Made by a program: the position numbers and the translations under genes. From positions 806,001 to 870,000 of the forward strand of contig JAVLRN010000001.1 in NCBI GenBank assembly GCA_032821775.1: a DNA stretch of 64,000 bases, written 5' to 3'. Within the stretch, counting starts at the first letter, position 1. Every line of letters begins with the position of its first letter. This DNA comes from Sanguinoderma infundibulare. Lineage: Eukaryota; Basidiomycota; Agaricomycetes; Polyporales; Polyporaceae. Positions 23,019 through 33,594 of this stretch are shown here, piece by piece. Under the pieces are notes generated by a model that did no database searches, was not told the DNA's origin, and worked only from the letters and a program-made list of their open reading frames with translations.

Positions 23019-24626
23019 TGAACCCCAAAGTGCGACATTTCGTATACGAGCACTTTGGCAACCTTATGCAGATCCAACAACGTATCACGTACTCCGGTGG
23101 GACGTTCTCAGGTCCAAAGTACGTCACATTCGTTCTCGATGGCATGGTAATCAGCCACCGCTGCACACCGATCGGTCAACTGCCGGACACCAACCGCGTC
23201 CACGTGGTTACTGCTTGGGGGCCATGCCGTGACCTTTCAGACGTTCGTGCCTTCCTAGGGACTATCGGTGTCACGCGCATTTTCATCCTCAACTTCGTAA
23301 AGCTCGCGCATCCTCTCGTGCAGCTGATCCACAAGGACATCAAGTTTGAGTGGGGCACCGCACAGGACGAAGCGATGGCCGCGTTGAAGCAGGCGCTGAT
23401 GGACTCCCCTGTGCTTCATGTGCTCGACTACAAGTCGGACACTCCTGTCATCCTAGGTGTCAATACGTCTTGGATGGCAGTCGGATTCCTTCTGTGCCAA
23501 CAGGACCCAAAGAAGCCCTCTGTATGGTACTACAACCGCTTCGGCTCAATCACGCTCAACACGTGCGAGCAGCATTTCTCGCAACCGAAATTGAAGATCT
23601 ATGGTCTTTACCGCACGTTAGGCGCTCTTCGCCTGTGGCTGGTTGGTGTTCGACACTTCATCATTGAGGTCGATGTGCGGTACATCCAAGGGATGCTCTC
23701 GAACCCTGACATCATCCCATCCGCATCCGTTAACCGGTGGATCATGTCCATCCTAATGTTCCACTTCGAGCTCGTGCATGTACTGGGCGAGCGCCATGCG
23801 CCGGATGGTCTTTCGCATCGTCCCCCACAAGAAGGGGATCCTCCGTCAGAAGACAACGACTTCGAAGAGTGGGTCAACAAGCTCTACAGTTTCACTGCAG
23901 AAGTAATCCGGCCTCCTCGCCTCGGCGATGCCCCATTGTGCTCCAAGGAGGAACTCCCATGCCCTGTGGAACCACGCGTTTCTGTGCCATTGCAGATTCT
24001 GATGCAGACGCTCGATACCACGCGTGATGCTCATCCGGAGAATGAGCCAGACCACACCCTGTCATATAATGCATTTTCCCGTAGACCCTCTGCGCTCGAG
24101 GCAGAGAAGCAGGTCCTCACGGTTACAAGGTTCTTATGCAACCCGCAGTGTCCGACAGGTCTCGATGAGTGACAATTCGAGGGCTTCTACAAGTTCGCTC
24201 TTCAGTTTGCTCTCGACGAGCGCGGTTTCTTGTGGAAGCAACATGCGGAGGGTGTGCACCGTAAGGTAATCCCTCCCACGCGCTGACCTGAGATCCTCCG
24301 TGACTTGCACGACCATATTGGACACCATGGATACTTCACTACATGCGCATTCATCTGTGACTGCTTCTGGTGGCTGGACATGATCTCTGACATCAAGTGG
24401 TATGTTCGGACGTGCCATCTCTGTCAAGTGCGTCAGACAACAAAGATCATCATCCCTGCGACTGTCTCGTACCCCGCTGCTCCAATGATCAAGGTCCACG
24501 TTGACTCCGCGCAAATGCCTGGACCACACAAGTTCCTCGTTCACGTGCGGTGCGCGACTACATCTTGGCTGGAAGCTCGCGCCGTAACCTCTGAGGGCAC
24601 GCGCGTGCTCGGCGAGTTCCTTTTCC
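23019..24626 (+). pseudogene. pol: Element B Pol, part 2 (thumb, RNase H, integrase start)
   Basis: After the MITE the frame continues through the reverse transcriptase thumb (VRAFLGTIGVTRIF), an RNase H region (QPKLKIYGLYRTL ... HAPDGLSHRPP), and the integrase zinc domain (HDHIGHHG ... CHLCQVRQ) into the integrase core. TGA codons lie at 24170-24172 and 24284-24286; the latter is homologous to A's TGA at 12918. At 24620-24626 the frame reaches CTTTTCC, the target duplication of the 19.6-kb transposon. Confidence 0.85.
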
Positions 24627-24686
24627 CAGAAGATGTATTCCATTTGGATAATCTAAATACATTAACTCATGTACATCCTGGATAAT
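24627..24686 (+). repeat. Left terminal inverted repeat of the KDZ element
   Basis: This runs from CAGAAG to about 24686. It shares TTGG-TAATC-AAATACATTAAC and ATCCTGGATTA-like blocks with the inverted right end at 44177-44236. Confidence 0.85.
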
Positions 24687-24949
24687 CGTCCTCGATCGGA
24701 TTAACAACGCAGTAATTCAGTCGGTTTGACACACAATATAAAGTGTGATATTATCCCATCTAAACAAGCATTATCTGAAGGATGATCCGCTCGATTATCC
24801 TCAGGATCATCCACTATCTATCCTATGAAACACGACCATTATCGCATTTGTATGTGCGGATTAGCTACAAAGTCTCACAAGGATTATCCTACAGATTCAG
24901 ATGGATTATCCTACATGATGACAGATACACGGATTATCCGGTCTACAAT
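24687..24949. promoter_or_regulatory. Left subterminal motif cluster
   Basis: This stretch is dense with GGATTATCC, GGATAATC, GGATGATCC and GGATTAGC words in both orientations. The same words recur at the right end and I did not notice them inside the element. They are likely transposase binding sites. No gene lies here; the 750-aa gene on the minus strand ends at 24950. Confidence 0.65.
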
Positions 24950-27460
24950 CTACACTTTCTTACCTGCCCTCGCCCGCGTCTGCCGCTGATTCTTCAGAGC
25001 CTCATCAGCAGGGCTTCCGAGAGGGGCAGGCTTGGGGCACGTGGGGCGTCGAGACACGGCCGAAATGCTTTCAGGTTCGGCCTCGGCCGTCGACACCTTC
25101 TTCAGGCGTTTGGCTGCAGGCGCGCCCGAGCGGTGTTGCTTGCGCTTGCCAGTAGCCGACACCCCGCTAAGGTCTTCCTCTGCCGTGACCACGCTCGGAT
25201 CTCCATCTGCCTCACTGTGGTACTCTGGATGAGTATCAACCACCGCGGGGTGGGTGTTATTGCTCTCGACATGGGCATCCAGGTCCGCGTGACTGTCCGT
25301 GTTGCCTTTGTCGCGCGCGCAGTCCGCCTCGTCCGAGGTGCCTTCCTCGTGCGCACAGTCCGCCTCGATGTCCCGAGGCTCACCCGCTTCCACATTGATG
25401 CCTTGTGGCTCCGCCGCTGATGCATCCGTCATTGCACCGGCGTTCCCGCCCTCCCCACTGCCAGCGTTCCCCACACCAGCACCGCCACCCCCATGATCAG
25501 CTTGGCGATCATGATCGAGGAAAGGGTTCTCGATCGTCGCTTCGATGACGTCTTGCTCATCTTCGTCGGGGATTGTTGGCAGCGGCAGAGGAGGGCGAGG
25601 AAGGTGTTGCTTAGAAGGCGATGAGTGCACAGGGTAACGGCCTTGTGCGGGGCGTGGAGTTTTCGTAGGCGTTGTGTACACGGTTCGCATGATGGTGGTT
25701 GGGGTGGTCGGAGGAGGTCGGCTAAGGCGAGGAACACTGGACGACTGGGCAGTCGTCATCGAGACCCATCGAAAGGCGTCGTCTGTGCCTTGGGCTTCGA
25801 ACAGGTCGTGGTAGAGGATGAGGACGTGGTGGAAAGGACGCTCCGAGGGTTTGCCGCTGACGTCGCGGGTCCATCTTGATGGAATATATGGGGCGACAGC
25901 GGTCGCAAACTTGTTCCAGTCGAGGCCGTTCGGAAGCTCAATGCCGTGGTCGCCACAATACACTGTAGTACCCGATGTTAGCCGGACAAAATGGCGTGAA
26001 CCACGAGCACTTACGCCACATCGCCTCAAACCACACATCAAGCGTTGAACTTGCCTGACCGACAGTCCACTCCTCATTATAGGGCAGTAGGTTAGGAAGG
26101 CCGCTTTCGTCATAGTACAACTGCTCATCCTGGCGGACAGGATTCGGCGCTAGGAGGCGTCGTCAGCAAATATGCGAGACAACGTACAGGACGCCCTTAC
26201 GAAGATAGTCCTCATTAAAGCCACTCCACCGGCCTATCTCATCCTGCTTCGGCCCACCTTGATATGAATCGAACGACGGGGGATCTTCGACATCTTTCAT
26301 ACCGATCGTGTACCTGCGCGTAATCAACAAATGAAAGTACTGCGGAGTAATGTGAGAACTTACGATTTGTACACGATTTTTCCGTCCTCAGTTCGCATCG
26401 CAATGCGCAAGTGGGCGTGTGCAGCTCCGACTTGGTCTGGGCCAAAACCGAAGAAAGTCTGGAGGAGGTTGGCGAACATGAGCGGGAAGTCAACCTGGTT
26501 CCTGTAGGTACATGTTAGCTGTTCATGCTCTAGGTGAGGAGTGGGACTGACATACCTGTAGCATTGGCTCTCATCGTCAAGATTCTTCTGTTTTTTGTTC
26601 TCCGCTTTCTCCTCCCAGATCGCCTTCTCGCTTTCGGGGAGCACGTCGTAAAGTTCAGCGAGGGCGGTCTTGTGCGCGCCGATCCCGCCACCAAGTTTGT
26701 CCCTACACTGGTTGACGAGCTCCTTATTCTTGAGATACCACCAGCCGGAAGGACCACGCATGCGTTTCCGAAGGCTCTGCAGGAGGGGGGCGAGTGCGAG
26801 TTCAGTGGCAGAGGCTTGCGCCACAGAGCATGGTTCAGTAGACGGGATGGTGGCGGTAGGCTTGTCGCTGACCGCGTCGAGGCCCCGCTTCCCCTTCCAC
26901 TGTTGTTTGTGGTTTTTGAACCAATTGAAGAGGACCTAGAGGTAATGTCAGCGACATAAACAGGTGAAGTGTGGTATTCAATGTGCCTTGTCTTTGAAGT
27001 CCCTCGGCGTGTAACCCTCGAGTGGTCCCCACTTCTTGATAAACTTGTCCTTCGCCGCATCCCTCATCTTGCTTCATTCTTTTTCATCGACCGGGATCAT
27101 TTCGTCGAATGTCTTCTCGAGAAAGGCGAGCTGCTCGGGATAGTTGCCCCAGTTGAAGCGCTTCTTCTTCTCAGGCTTGTCAGTGGCTGGGTGTCCGGCG
27201 GGAAGCTTCGGCTTGGGTTTCTGGCCTCGCTTCTTATGGACCCGCTTCTTCTCTGTCTCCGAGTCTGTCGAGTCGGCGTCGGGGGCTTCATCCTCTGAGT
27301 CTACAGGGGCGGCTTCCTCCTCGGAGTTGGAGTGGTTGCCTGTGGCGGGAGTGGCAGAAGGGTCCGGCTCAGGTGTGGTGGCGGGGACGTAAACCTCGTC
27401 GCGCGCAGACTCGGAGTCGCTGGAATCGGGAATTCTGGGGAGCGCTGCACGGCGGGGCAT
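24950..27460 (-). pseudogene. KDZ cargo gene 1: 750-aa protein with homeodomain-like helix
   Basis: The start MPRRAALPR is at 27460. Five introns (26936-26986 with a GC donor, 26502-26555, 26314-26363, 26150-26200, 25963-26014) join six exons exactly in frame, giving 751 codons. One TGA (27074-27076, after VDEKE) interrupts exon 1. The order is a Ser/Asp-rich acidic N-terminus, a Lys-rich stretch, a W-x5-6-Y region with FNWFKNHKQQWKGK that resembles a homeodomain recognition helix (W-F-x-N), a helical segment (ELYDVLPESEKAIWEEKAE), a conserved-looking middle (CGDHGIELPNGLDW), and a long Pro/Asp/Glu-rich tail ending in basic patches. A DNA-binding role is inferred from the helix only. It sits next to the left end, transcribed toward it. 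Confidence 0.7.
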
Positions 27461-27941
27461 CGAGAACGTGAAGAAGAGGAGAGTGAGAGATGGGGGTTTG
27501 CAGTCAACGATGGTGGACAGAAGTGGACGCTTAACGGGACCATCTGTGCTGCGGCATATACTAATTAAGGCCAGAGTGGCGGAACAGGCGGGAGGTCGTG
27601 GCATACACAAAAGGAAGTACAATTACTGCAGACGCACAATACAGACCGAGACTGCATAAACACTATTGTATCCCCTCGGCAGTTATCAATGTGGCCGGTT
27701 CGAGCACGTTCGAGCGGCAAGTTCTTTTGGTTCGGCCAGAGGTACGGGAGCAGCAGCACCGTTAGCGGACATGGATAGCGCGCCATTTGGTCACCACGTC
27801 ATGCTCGTCCTCGTAGTCGATGAGTTCCTCATTGTCGTGAGCGCTCATTGTCGATGTCGGGTCGGACAAGCAAGAACGCAAATGCTAGGATGGACAAACG
27901 AGCATCGAAGCTACATGTATTACAGGGACATTCATAAACGA
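27461..27941. promoter_or_regulatory. Spacer between cargo genes 1 and 2
   Basis: This holds the 3' end of cargo gene 2 and the upstream region of cargo gene 1, both on the minus strand. No coding segment is convincing. I did not find the CCACAATTGTGG module of the other cargo promoters here. Confidence 0.45.
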
Positions 27942-29403
27942 CTACACGGTCAGGTCGATAACGTCGCCATCGGGGATCGCCCTGGCCTTGCCCTTACTCC
28001 GAGAACGCTGGACTTCATCCTCGGAATCCGAGATGTAGATGACATCACTCCGGGCCACCGGACCGCGCGCAATGTCTGTGTTCGAGGACAATTTGCCTGC
28101 TTTCTGAGGTCCAAAGTCGACATGCTCGTCGGCCTTCCGCTTGAGCGACTTATGAGAGGCGGTCGCGATGGGCGCATTGGCCTTGCTCGCGCGAGGCGTT
28201 GAGGGGCCCGCGCGCGCTACGGAGGGTGGCGAGCCACAGAAAATCTCCTCGAGTGTGTCCGATGGGTCCTCCCGCGCCCGGCCGACTGGGAAGCCGTGCA
28301 CATGATCGAGGAGGCTGCTAAGAGGTCGGACGCCTTTGGGATCGAAGGGAGGCTGGAGCAGTGGTTTCAGCATGTTGAGAGCAAGCATGCTACGAACTCC
28401 CGCGCGGCGAACCAAGACCGGCTGGCCACATGCGAGGACCTGATTGACAATGCAATCAGTCCATTCATCGAGGGCGGCGAGGTACATCTCGTAGCTGGGA
28501 CGGTTCCGGGCCGATAGGTCGAAGCCGAAGGCCTCGGCGACGGCAGGCTGCCAGAACCTGAATCGGACTTGCTTTTTTTTGGTTGTGTGCCCAACAGCAT
28601 TCGCTGAGATAGGAAGTTCCTCGTTCTGTCAAAGGTGTCAGCACGGTAATGGCGACCGGGAGAGAATTGGACTTACGTGATTGAAAGCATAGACCTTGAC
28701 TTCGACCTCAGGCCTCCGCGGGCGGCCCGGTCCCTTCAGGGAGCCTGTGCTGCCAGTGGTGGTTGGTGTCTTCATGGCGCGGGTCTTCAGTGTGGGGGTG
28801 CGAGGGCTGGGTGGACGGGCAAGGGGAGAGGATGGTGTAGAGGACAGACGCGAATCACTGCGGTTCAGTGTGAGACCCACGCGGTCCCATCGAGAAGGCG
28901 TCGGGGGAGGTTCGTGGACGGACCCCGCGCCGACGTCCCCAGTGAGCAGGATCCGCTCTCGGATCGAACGACAGAGGGCCACATTCGCCACGTCATGGTA
29001 GGGCGGCGGCTCGAGGTTCTCAAACTCCGAAAGTAGGTCTGCCCGTTTGTCTGCCATCATTTGGAGCGCGAGGGGCTTCCCGTGAAATCGGCAAGGTGGT
29101 TTGTGGGGACACTGGTGACAACATTAATAGAGCTGTTCGCAAAAAGGAAATGTCGATAGGACGTACGAATTCGAACACCAGCCCGATGTTGGCAAAGTCC
29201 TTTTGCCTGTAGCTTGCTTGAGCATGATGAAAGCAGCCCTGGGGGCAGTCGTGACGAGCGTACATCTGCATCAACTTAGACGGCAGGTAGGGCAGCGTCA
29301 GGTCACGAATTCGCATCTTCTCGGCCTCGGTAGGCTTAGGCATTTGGATGTAGAATGGAGGGGAGAGTGCAAAAAAGTGATTGCAGGACATGGGTTGGGT
29401 CAT
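27942..29403 (-). CDS. KDZ cargo gene 2: 451-aa protein with two SUMO-interacting motifs
   Basis: Three exons (29403-29167, 29111-28677, 28625-27942) joined by introns of 55 and 51 bp give 451 codons and a stop without interruption. The start is placed at MTQPMSCNHF; later ATGs, such as MPKPTEAEK at 29343, are possible. Residues about 50-90 hold a Cys/His-rich region (RHDCPQGCFHH ... CPHKPPCRFHGK) that could bind zinc. A Ser/Pro/Thr-rich linker and a folded-looking region (FRFWQPAVAEAFGFDLSARNRPSYEMY) follow. The C-terminus carries DVIYISDSEDE and ends in VIDLTV, both matching SUMO-interacting motifs (hydrophobic core beside acidic residues). This is one of the few genes in the window with no disabling change. 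Its function is unknown; binding to sumoylated proteins is inferred. Confidence 0.75.
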
Positions 29404-29557
29404 GTCTTTATACAGAGGCAGAGCCACAAAAGCACAAAAGAGCGTGGCCTGGGCTGCAGGGTCGCGCTTGGACCGAGGCCGTGCATTCCGGGACAAAGTG
29501 CTGGCGTGGAGAAAACCGGACCTCGAGGTCTGCAGCGACAATCGAGGCCCAGGGCAG

Positions 29558-32371
29558 CACCAGTACTTTCCACTCTGTTATTATAATTCCCCACAAGAGT
29601 GGGAAAAGGTCTGTGTATTATTAGGCCACAGTTTAATAAAACAATCTGTGGGCCAGTCTATAACAATCCAGCCAGCCCAGTCTGTTAATAAATTGTCTAC
29701 ACATTGTTATTGACCAGGGAGCCTTTCCCCAGGGCTGGGAACAGCATTTGTAGTTGTTTTATATTATTATGTCTGGGCCAGCTGTTGTGTTTGAATTGTT
29801 ATTGCTCTGCAGACTGGGTTTTGTTTATCTAATCAGTAGATAAGGACGACTTTTTGATATCTAATCTTAGCCTTATCTCTGTCCCCTTATCAGTCTGATA
29901 TGCTATGCCCTGCATCAATCTAATCTGCTGTGCTATTTTGGGCGCTTTTTTGCGATTTTGATGACCCAAAAGGGTAGGTGGGTGGGTGAGGCAGTAGGGG
30001 CACCAGGTAGGGGTACCTCCTGGGTCTATTGTGGGCTCAATATTGGGGCTATTGACTTGGTTCTTTTTGCAGTATGTTTGTATTGATAGGGCAAATCGAA
30101 TGACACCAAGATCATACTGATAGCTGCACTACACCTATTGATATGGCCTGTACAGTATTAAGGAAGAGAGGGTATTGCAGCTTGGTCAATTCTGGGGCTA
30201 TTCCCTTCATTCTTTTTGCATATGGTAGGTATGTGTTAGTAGATGTTGGGCATAGCATTCGTTTTGTGCAGTATCCCCTAGCAGTGCCTAGGAATGACCT
30301 GCACTGATCAGCCACTGGAATATTCCCAGGCCCATATCTTGGGACCCAGTGGGCCTATCACTGTCCCCTTGGTACTGTTGGAAAGAGGTGGATCAGGGCT
30401 TTCCAACGATATATAGCATGCCTTGGTCTGACCATTTGGAAATACCCCCACCTCCTTCCCCTCCTGCTCCAATATTGCCATCCACCCCCTGCCACAACCG
30501 TTAAGTGCCTTGACCTGAAACTTTGTATACATATACCAGGTATATATACAATGCTGTGTGTCAAATTTCATGGTCCACAGACTGTTCAAACCAATGGAAT
30601 AGCATTACCTTTCTGGAGCAGTCTTACCTACTATTGTTTCCTCAATATCTCCCCAGAAACTTCGTCTTTTTTCATGATCTTTTTTGTTCTATGTTACTGC
30701 TATATGGTAATATTCAGATCAAAAGAGAAATCCCTTATCAGGAGCCGCAACCCCTTGCAGCATTCTTATCAGTAGTTTTCCATCAATACCTACACTGTAT
30801 TATATTGCCTTCATGCACAAAGGATCAGACAGCGCCATTGAATAGAGCTTGAAAACGCCTTTCCAACGCATTTTAGATTATAAAATTCTGTCAACATTCA
30901 AGGGAGATATGGGGGAAAGGGTGCTAGAAGGCCAGTCAAGACACACAAGTACAGAGCTGTGCTGCCAATTCCGAGTGCAATCTTCTGCACCAACACCACA
31001 TATACCACCCTTTCCCCCATATCTCCCTTGAATGTTGACAGAATTTTATAATCTAAAATGCGTTGGAAAGGCGTTTTCAAGCTCTATTCAATGGCGCTGT
31101 CTGATCCTTTGTGCATGAAGGCAATATAATACAGTGTAGGTATTGATGGAAAACTACTGATAAGAATGCTGCAAGGGGTTGCGGCTCCTGATAAGGGATT
31201 TCTCTTTTGATCTGAATATTACCATATAGCAGTAACATAGAACAAAAAAGATCATGAAAAAAGACGAAGTTTCTGGGGAGATATTGAGGAAACAATAGTA
31301 GGTAAGACTGCTCCAGAAAGGTAATGCTATTCCATTGGTTTGAACAGTCTGTGGACCATGAAATTTGACACACAGCATTGTATATATACCTGGTATATGT
31401 ATACAAAGTTTCAGGTCAAGGCACTTAACGGTTGTGGCAGGGGGTGGATGGCAATATTGGAGCAGGAGGGGAAGGAGGTGGGGGTATTTCCAAATGGTCA
31501 GACCAAGGCATGCTATATATCGTTGGAAAGCCCTGATCCACCTCTTTCCAACAGTACCAAGGGGACAGTGATAGGCCCACTGGGTCCCAAGATATGGGCC
31601 TGGGAATATTCCAGTGGCTGATCAGTGCAGGTCATTCCTAGGCACTGCTAGGGGATACTGCACAAAACGAATGCTATGCCCAACATCTACTAACACATAC
31701 CTACCATATGCAAAAAGAATGAAGGGAATAGCCCCAGAATTGACCAAGCTGCAATACCCTCTCTTCCTTAATACTGTACAGGCCATATCAATAGGTGTAG
31801 TGCAGCTATCAGTATGATCTTGGTGTCATTCGATTTGCCCTATCAATACAAACATACTGCAAAAAGAACCAAGTCAATAGCCCCAATATTGAGCCCACAA
31901 TAGACCCAGGAGGTACCCCTACCTGGTGCCCCTACTGCCTCACCCACCCACCTACCCTTTTGGGTCATCAAAATCGCAAAAAAGCGCCCAAAATAGCACA
32001 GCAGATTAGATTGATGCAGGGCATAGCATATCAGACTGATAAGGGGACAGAGATAAGGCTAAGATTAGATATCAAAAAGTCGTCCTTATCTACTGATTAG
32101 ATAAACAAAACCCAGTCTGCAGAGCAATAACAATTCAAACACAACAGCTGGCCCAGACATAATAATATAAAACAACTACAAATGCTGTTCCCAGCCCTGG
32201 GGAAAGGCTCCCTGGTCAATAACAATGTGTAGACAATTTATTAACAGACTGGGCTGGCTGGATTGTTATAGACTGGCCCACAGATTGTTTTATTAAACTG
32301 TGGCCTAATAATACACAGACCTTTTCCCACTCTTGTGGGGAATTATAATAACAGAGTGGAAAGTACTGGTG
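29558..32371. repeat. 2.8-kb palindrome (foldback-like element)
   Basis: Two 1366-bp arms (29558-30923 and 31006-32371) are reverse complements around an 82-bp spacer (30924-31005). In every block compared I found no mismatch or gap; all mirrored positions sum to 61929. The ends read CACCAGTACTTTCC and its complement. AGTACT occurs on each side, so the insertion site may have been the palindrome CACCAGTACTGGTG with a 6-bp duplication. Open frames occur in mirrored pairs without known domains and are not called as genes. It could be a foldback transposon, a duplication copied by gene conversion, or an assembly artefact. Confidence 0.85.
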
Positions 32372-32404
32372 GGGGCAGAGCGTGAAGTTCTGTGTGGAGA
32401 CGAG

Positions 32405-32800
32405 GAACACCTGTTAAAAACGAGAGGGGAAAATGGCAAAGTCAGCGGACACATAGAGTTCGCAAATGCACTGGGGGAAGGCCGCTCCTTCAAGGTACTG
32501 AGTGAGGTACAGCTTGAGCGAACCAGCGAAGCTGTTCACTATCTGGCTGTAGAGATGGGAGTGTTAGGAGACTCAATGCAACGAGACAGAACCATCGCGC
32601 TTACGTCTGGGCAGCAGAACCGACACGCGACACGGAAATACCGACGTTGATGGCGGGACGGACACCGGGGAAGAAGAGCTCAGCCTCCAAGAAGATCTGA
32701 CTGTCGGTGCTACAGATGACGTTCGTCGGGATGTCGGCAGAGCGCGCGAGGAACTGGAGAGGAGCAGCGTTGGGTGTCGGGAAGGGGATTGAAGGCGACC
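32405..32800 (-). pseudogene. ATP1: Captured fragment of mitochondrial ATP synthase subunit alpha
   Basis: On the minus strand an exon encodes [20 protein letters not shown] followed by [12 protein letters not shown] and VSRVGSAAQ. This is the conserved block of the F1 alpha subunit around the IPTNVISITDGQIFLE and [17 protein letters not shown] motifs. A 58-bp GTAAGC...CTACAG intron (32547-32604) follows SAAQ, and the next exon starts with a matching but degraded segment (FAGSLKLYLTQY). The rest of the gene is absent: no nucleotide-binding Walker A motif, no N- or C-terminal domains. Because the intron is kept, capture was from genomic DNA. The fragment lies downstream of the leftward half of the promoter module at 32868. 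Confidence 0.85.
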
Positions 32801-32867
32801 AGAGGTACGAGCCAGGCATATGAAGGAGATTGACAGAGAGCAGGCTGCAAAGATCGGGCTGGGAGGG

Positions 32868-33071
32868 GACTGGAAACGACGAAGTCCACGCCTGACTTAC
32901 GCCTGCCACAATTGCCACAATTGGAGCGTCGGGGCGCAGCTGGCCCGGCCCACGTGGCAGTTGTGGCGGGCATGAGTCAAGTTGGCCGGGCCGGCTGTGC
33001 CCCGATGCTCCAATTGTGGCAATTGTGGCGGGTGTAAGTCAGGCGTGGACTTCATCGTTTCCAGTCGCCTC
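32868..33071. promoter_or_regulatory. Divergent promoter module (inverted repeat)
   Basis: About 70 bp at 32868-32937 recur inverted at about 32998-33071, separated by about 60 bp. Each arm has the order CAATTGTGGCAATTGTGG, then a GTAAGTCAGGCGTGGACTTC block, then TCGTTTCCAGTC, reading outward. One arm faces the ATP synthase fragment and the other the RING gene. A third copy precedes cargo gene 5 at 37099. The palindrome CCACAATTGTGG in that copy is a likely protein-binding site. The promoter role is inferred from position and repetition. Confidence 0.65.
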
Positions 33072-33594
33072 CCAGCAGCACAACTCCCGCCTTGGCTCTA
33101 CTCGTCATCTCGCCCGTCGTCCCGCCCGTCAACCCCGTACAACAGACCGCGCGGACCCACCCAACCGCAACCCTCATCAACTTCAAGTTCGGCTTCTGTC
33201 CCAAACAGGTACTTGCTCATTTGGTCTGGACGCGTTCGCGTTGTGTGCCCCGCCTATGCCCAGGATATGTCACACCCCGCTTGCTTGTGCGCTGACCATG
33301 ATTTTCATTGCTTTCAGGTGCATTCCTTGCCTACCAAGCAACATTCTTCGCGCTGACCGCGCACAACTTAGCTGGGTGCGTGCACGCTATCAGTCTTTCT
33401 TCGCTATTGACCTACACTAACTCACTTGCTCGCAGCCATCCATCAAGATCACCCATCCCCTCCCCCACATACTTCATCACGGCTCCAGTTTGTCGCTGCT
33501 GACCACTGGACGCTTGTGAACCCGATTTGACTTTGCGTCGATCGGTTTGCCTCCCTCCGCCTTGCCGGCCCCAAGTCTCTGCCGCAGCATTAGA
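33072..33594 (+). other. RING gene leader
   Basis: No coding segment is convincing. The sequence parallels 37168-37556 in front of cargo gene 5: both have an early GC-rich stretch, a GGTAC donor-like site, and a common block containing CTCCAGTTTGTCGCTGC and GATTTGACTTTGCGTCGATC. They look like duplicated 5' leaders, possibly with introns. Confidence 0.5.

Noticed and set aside
30308..31817. Paired open frames in the palindrome
   Set aside because: They appear in mirrored identical pairs only because the arms are identical; no domain or start context supports coding.
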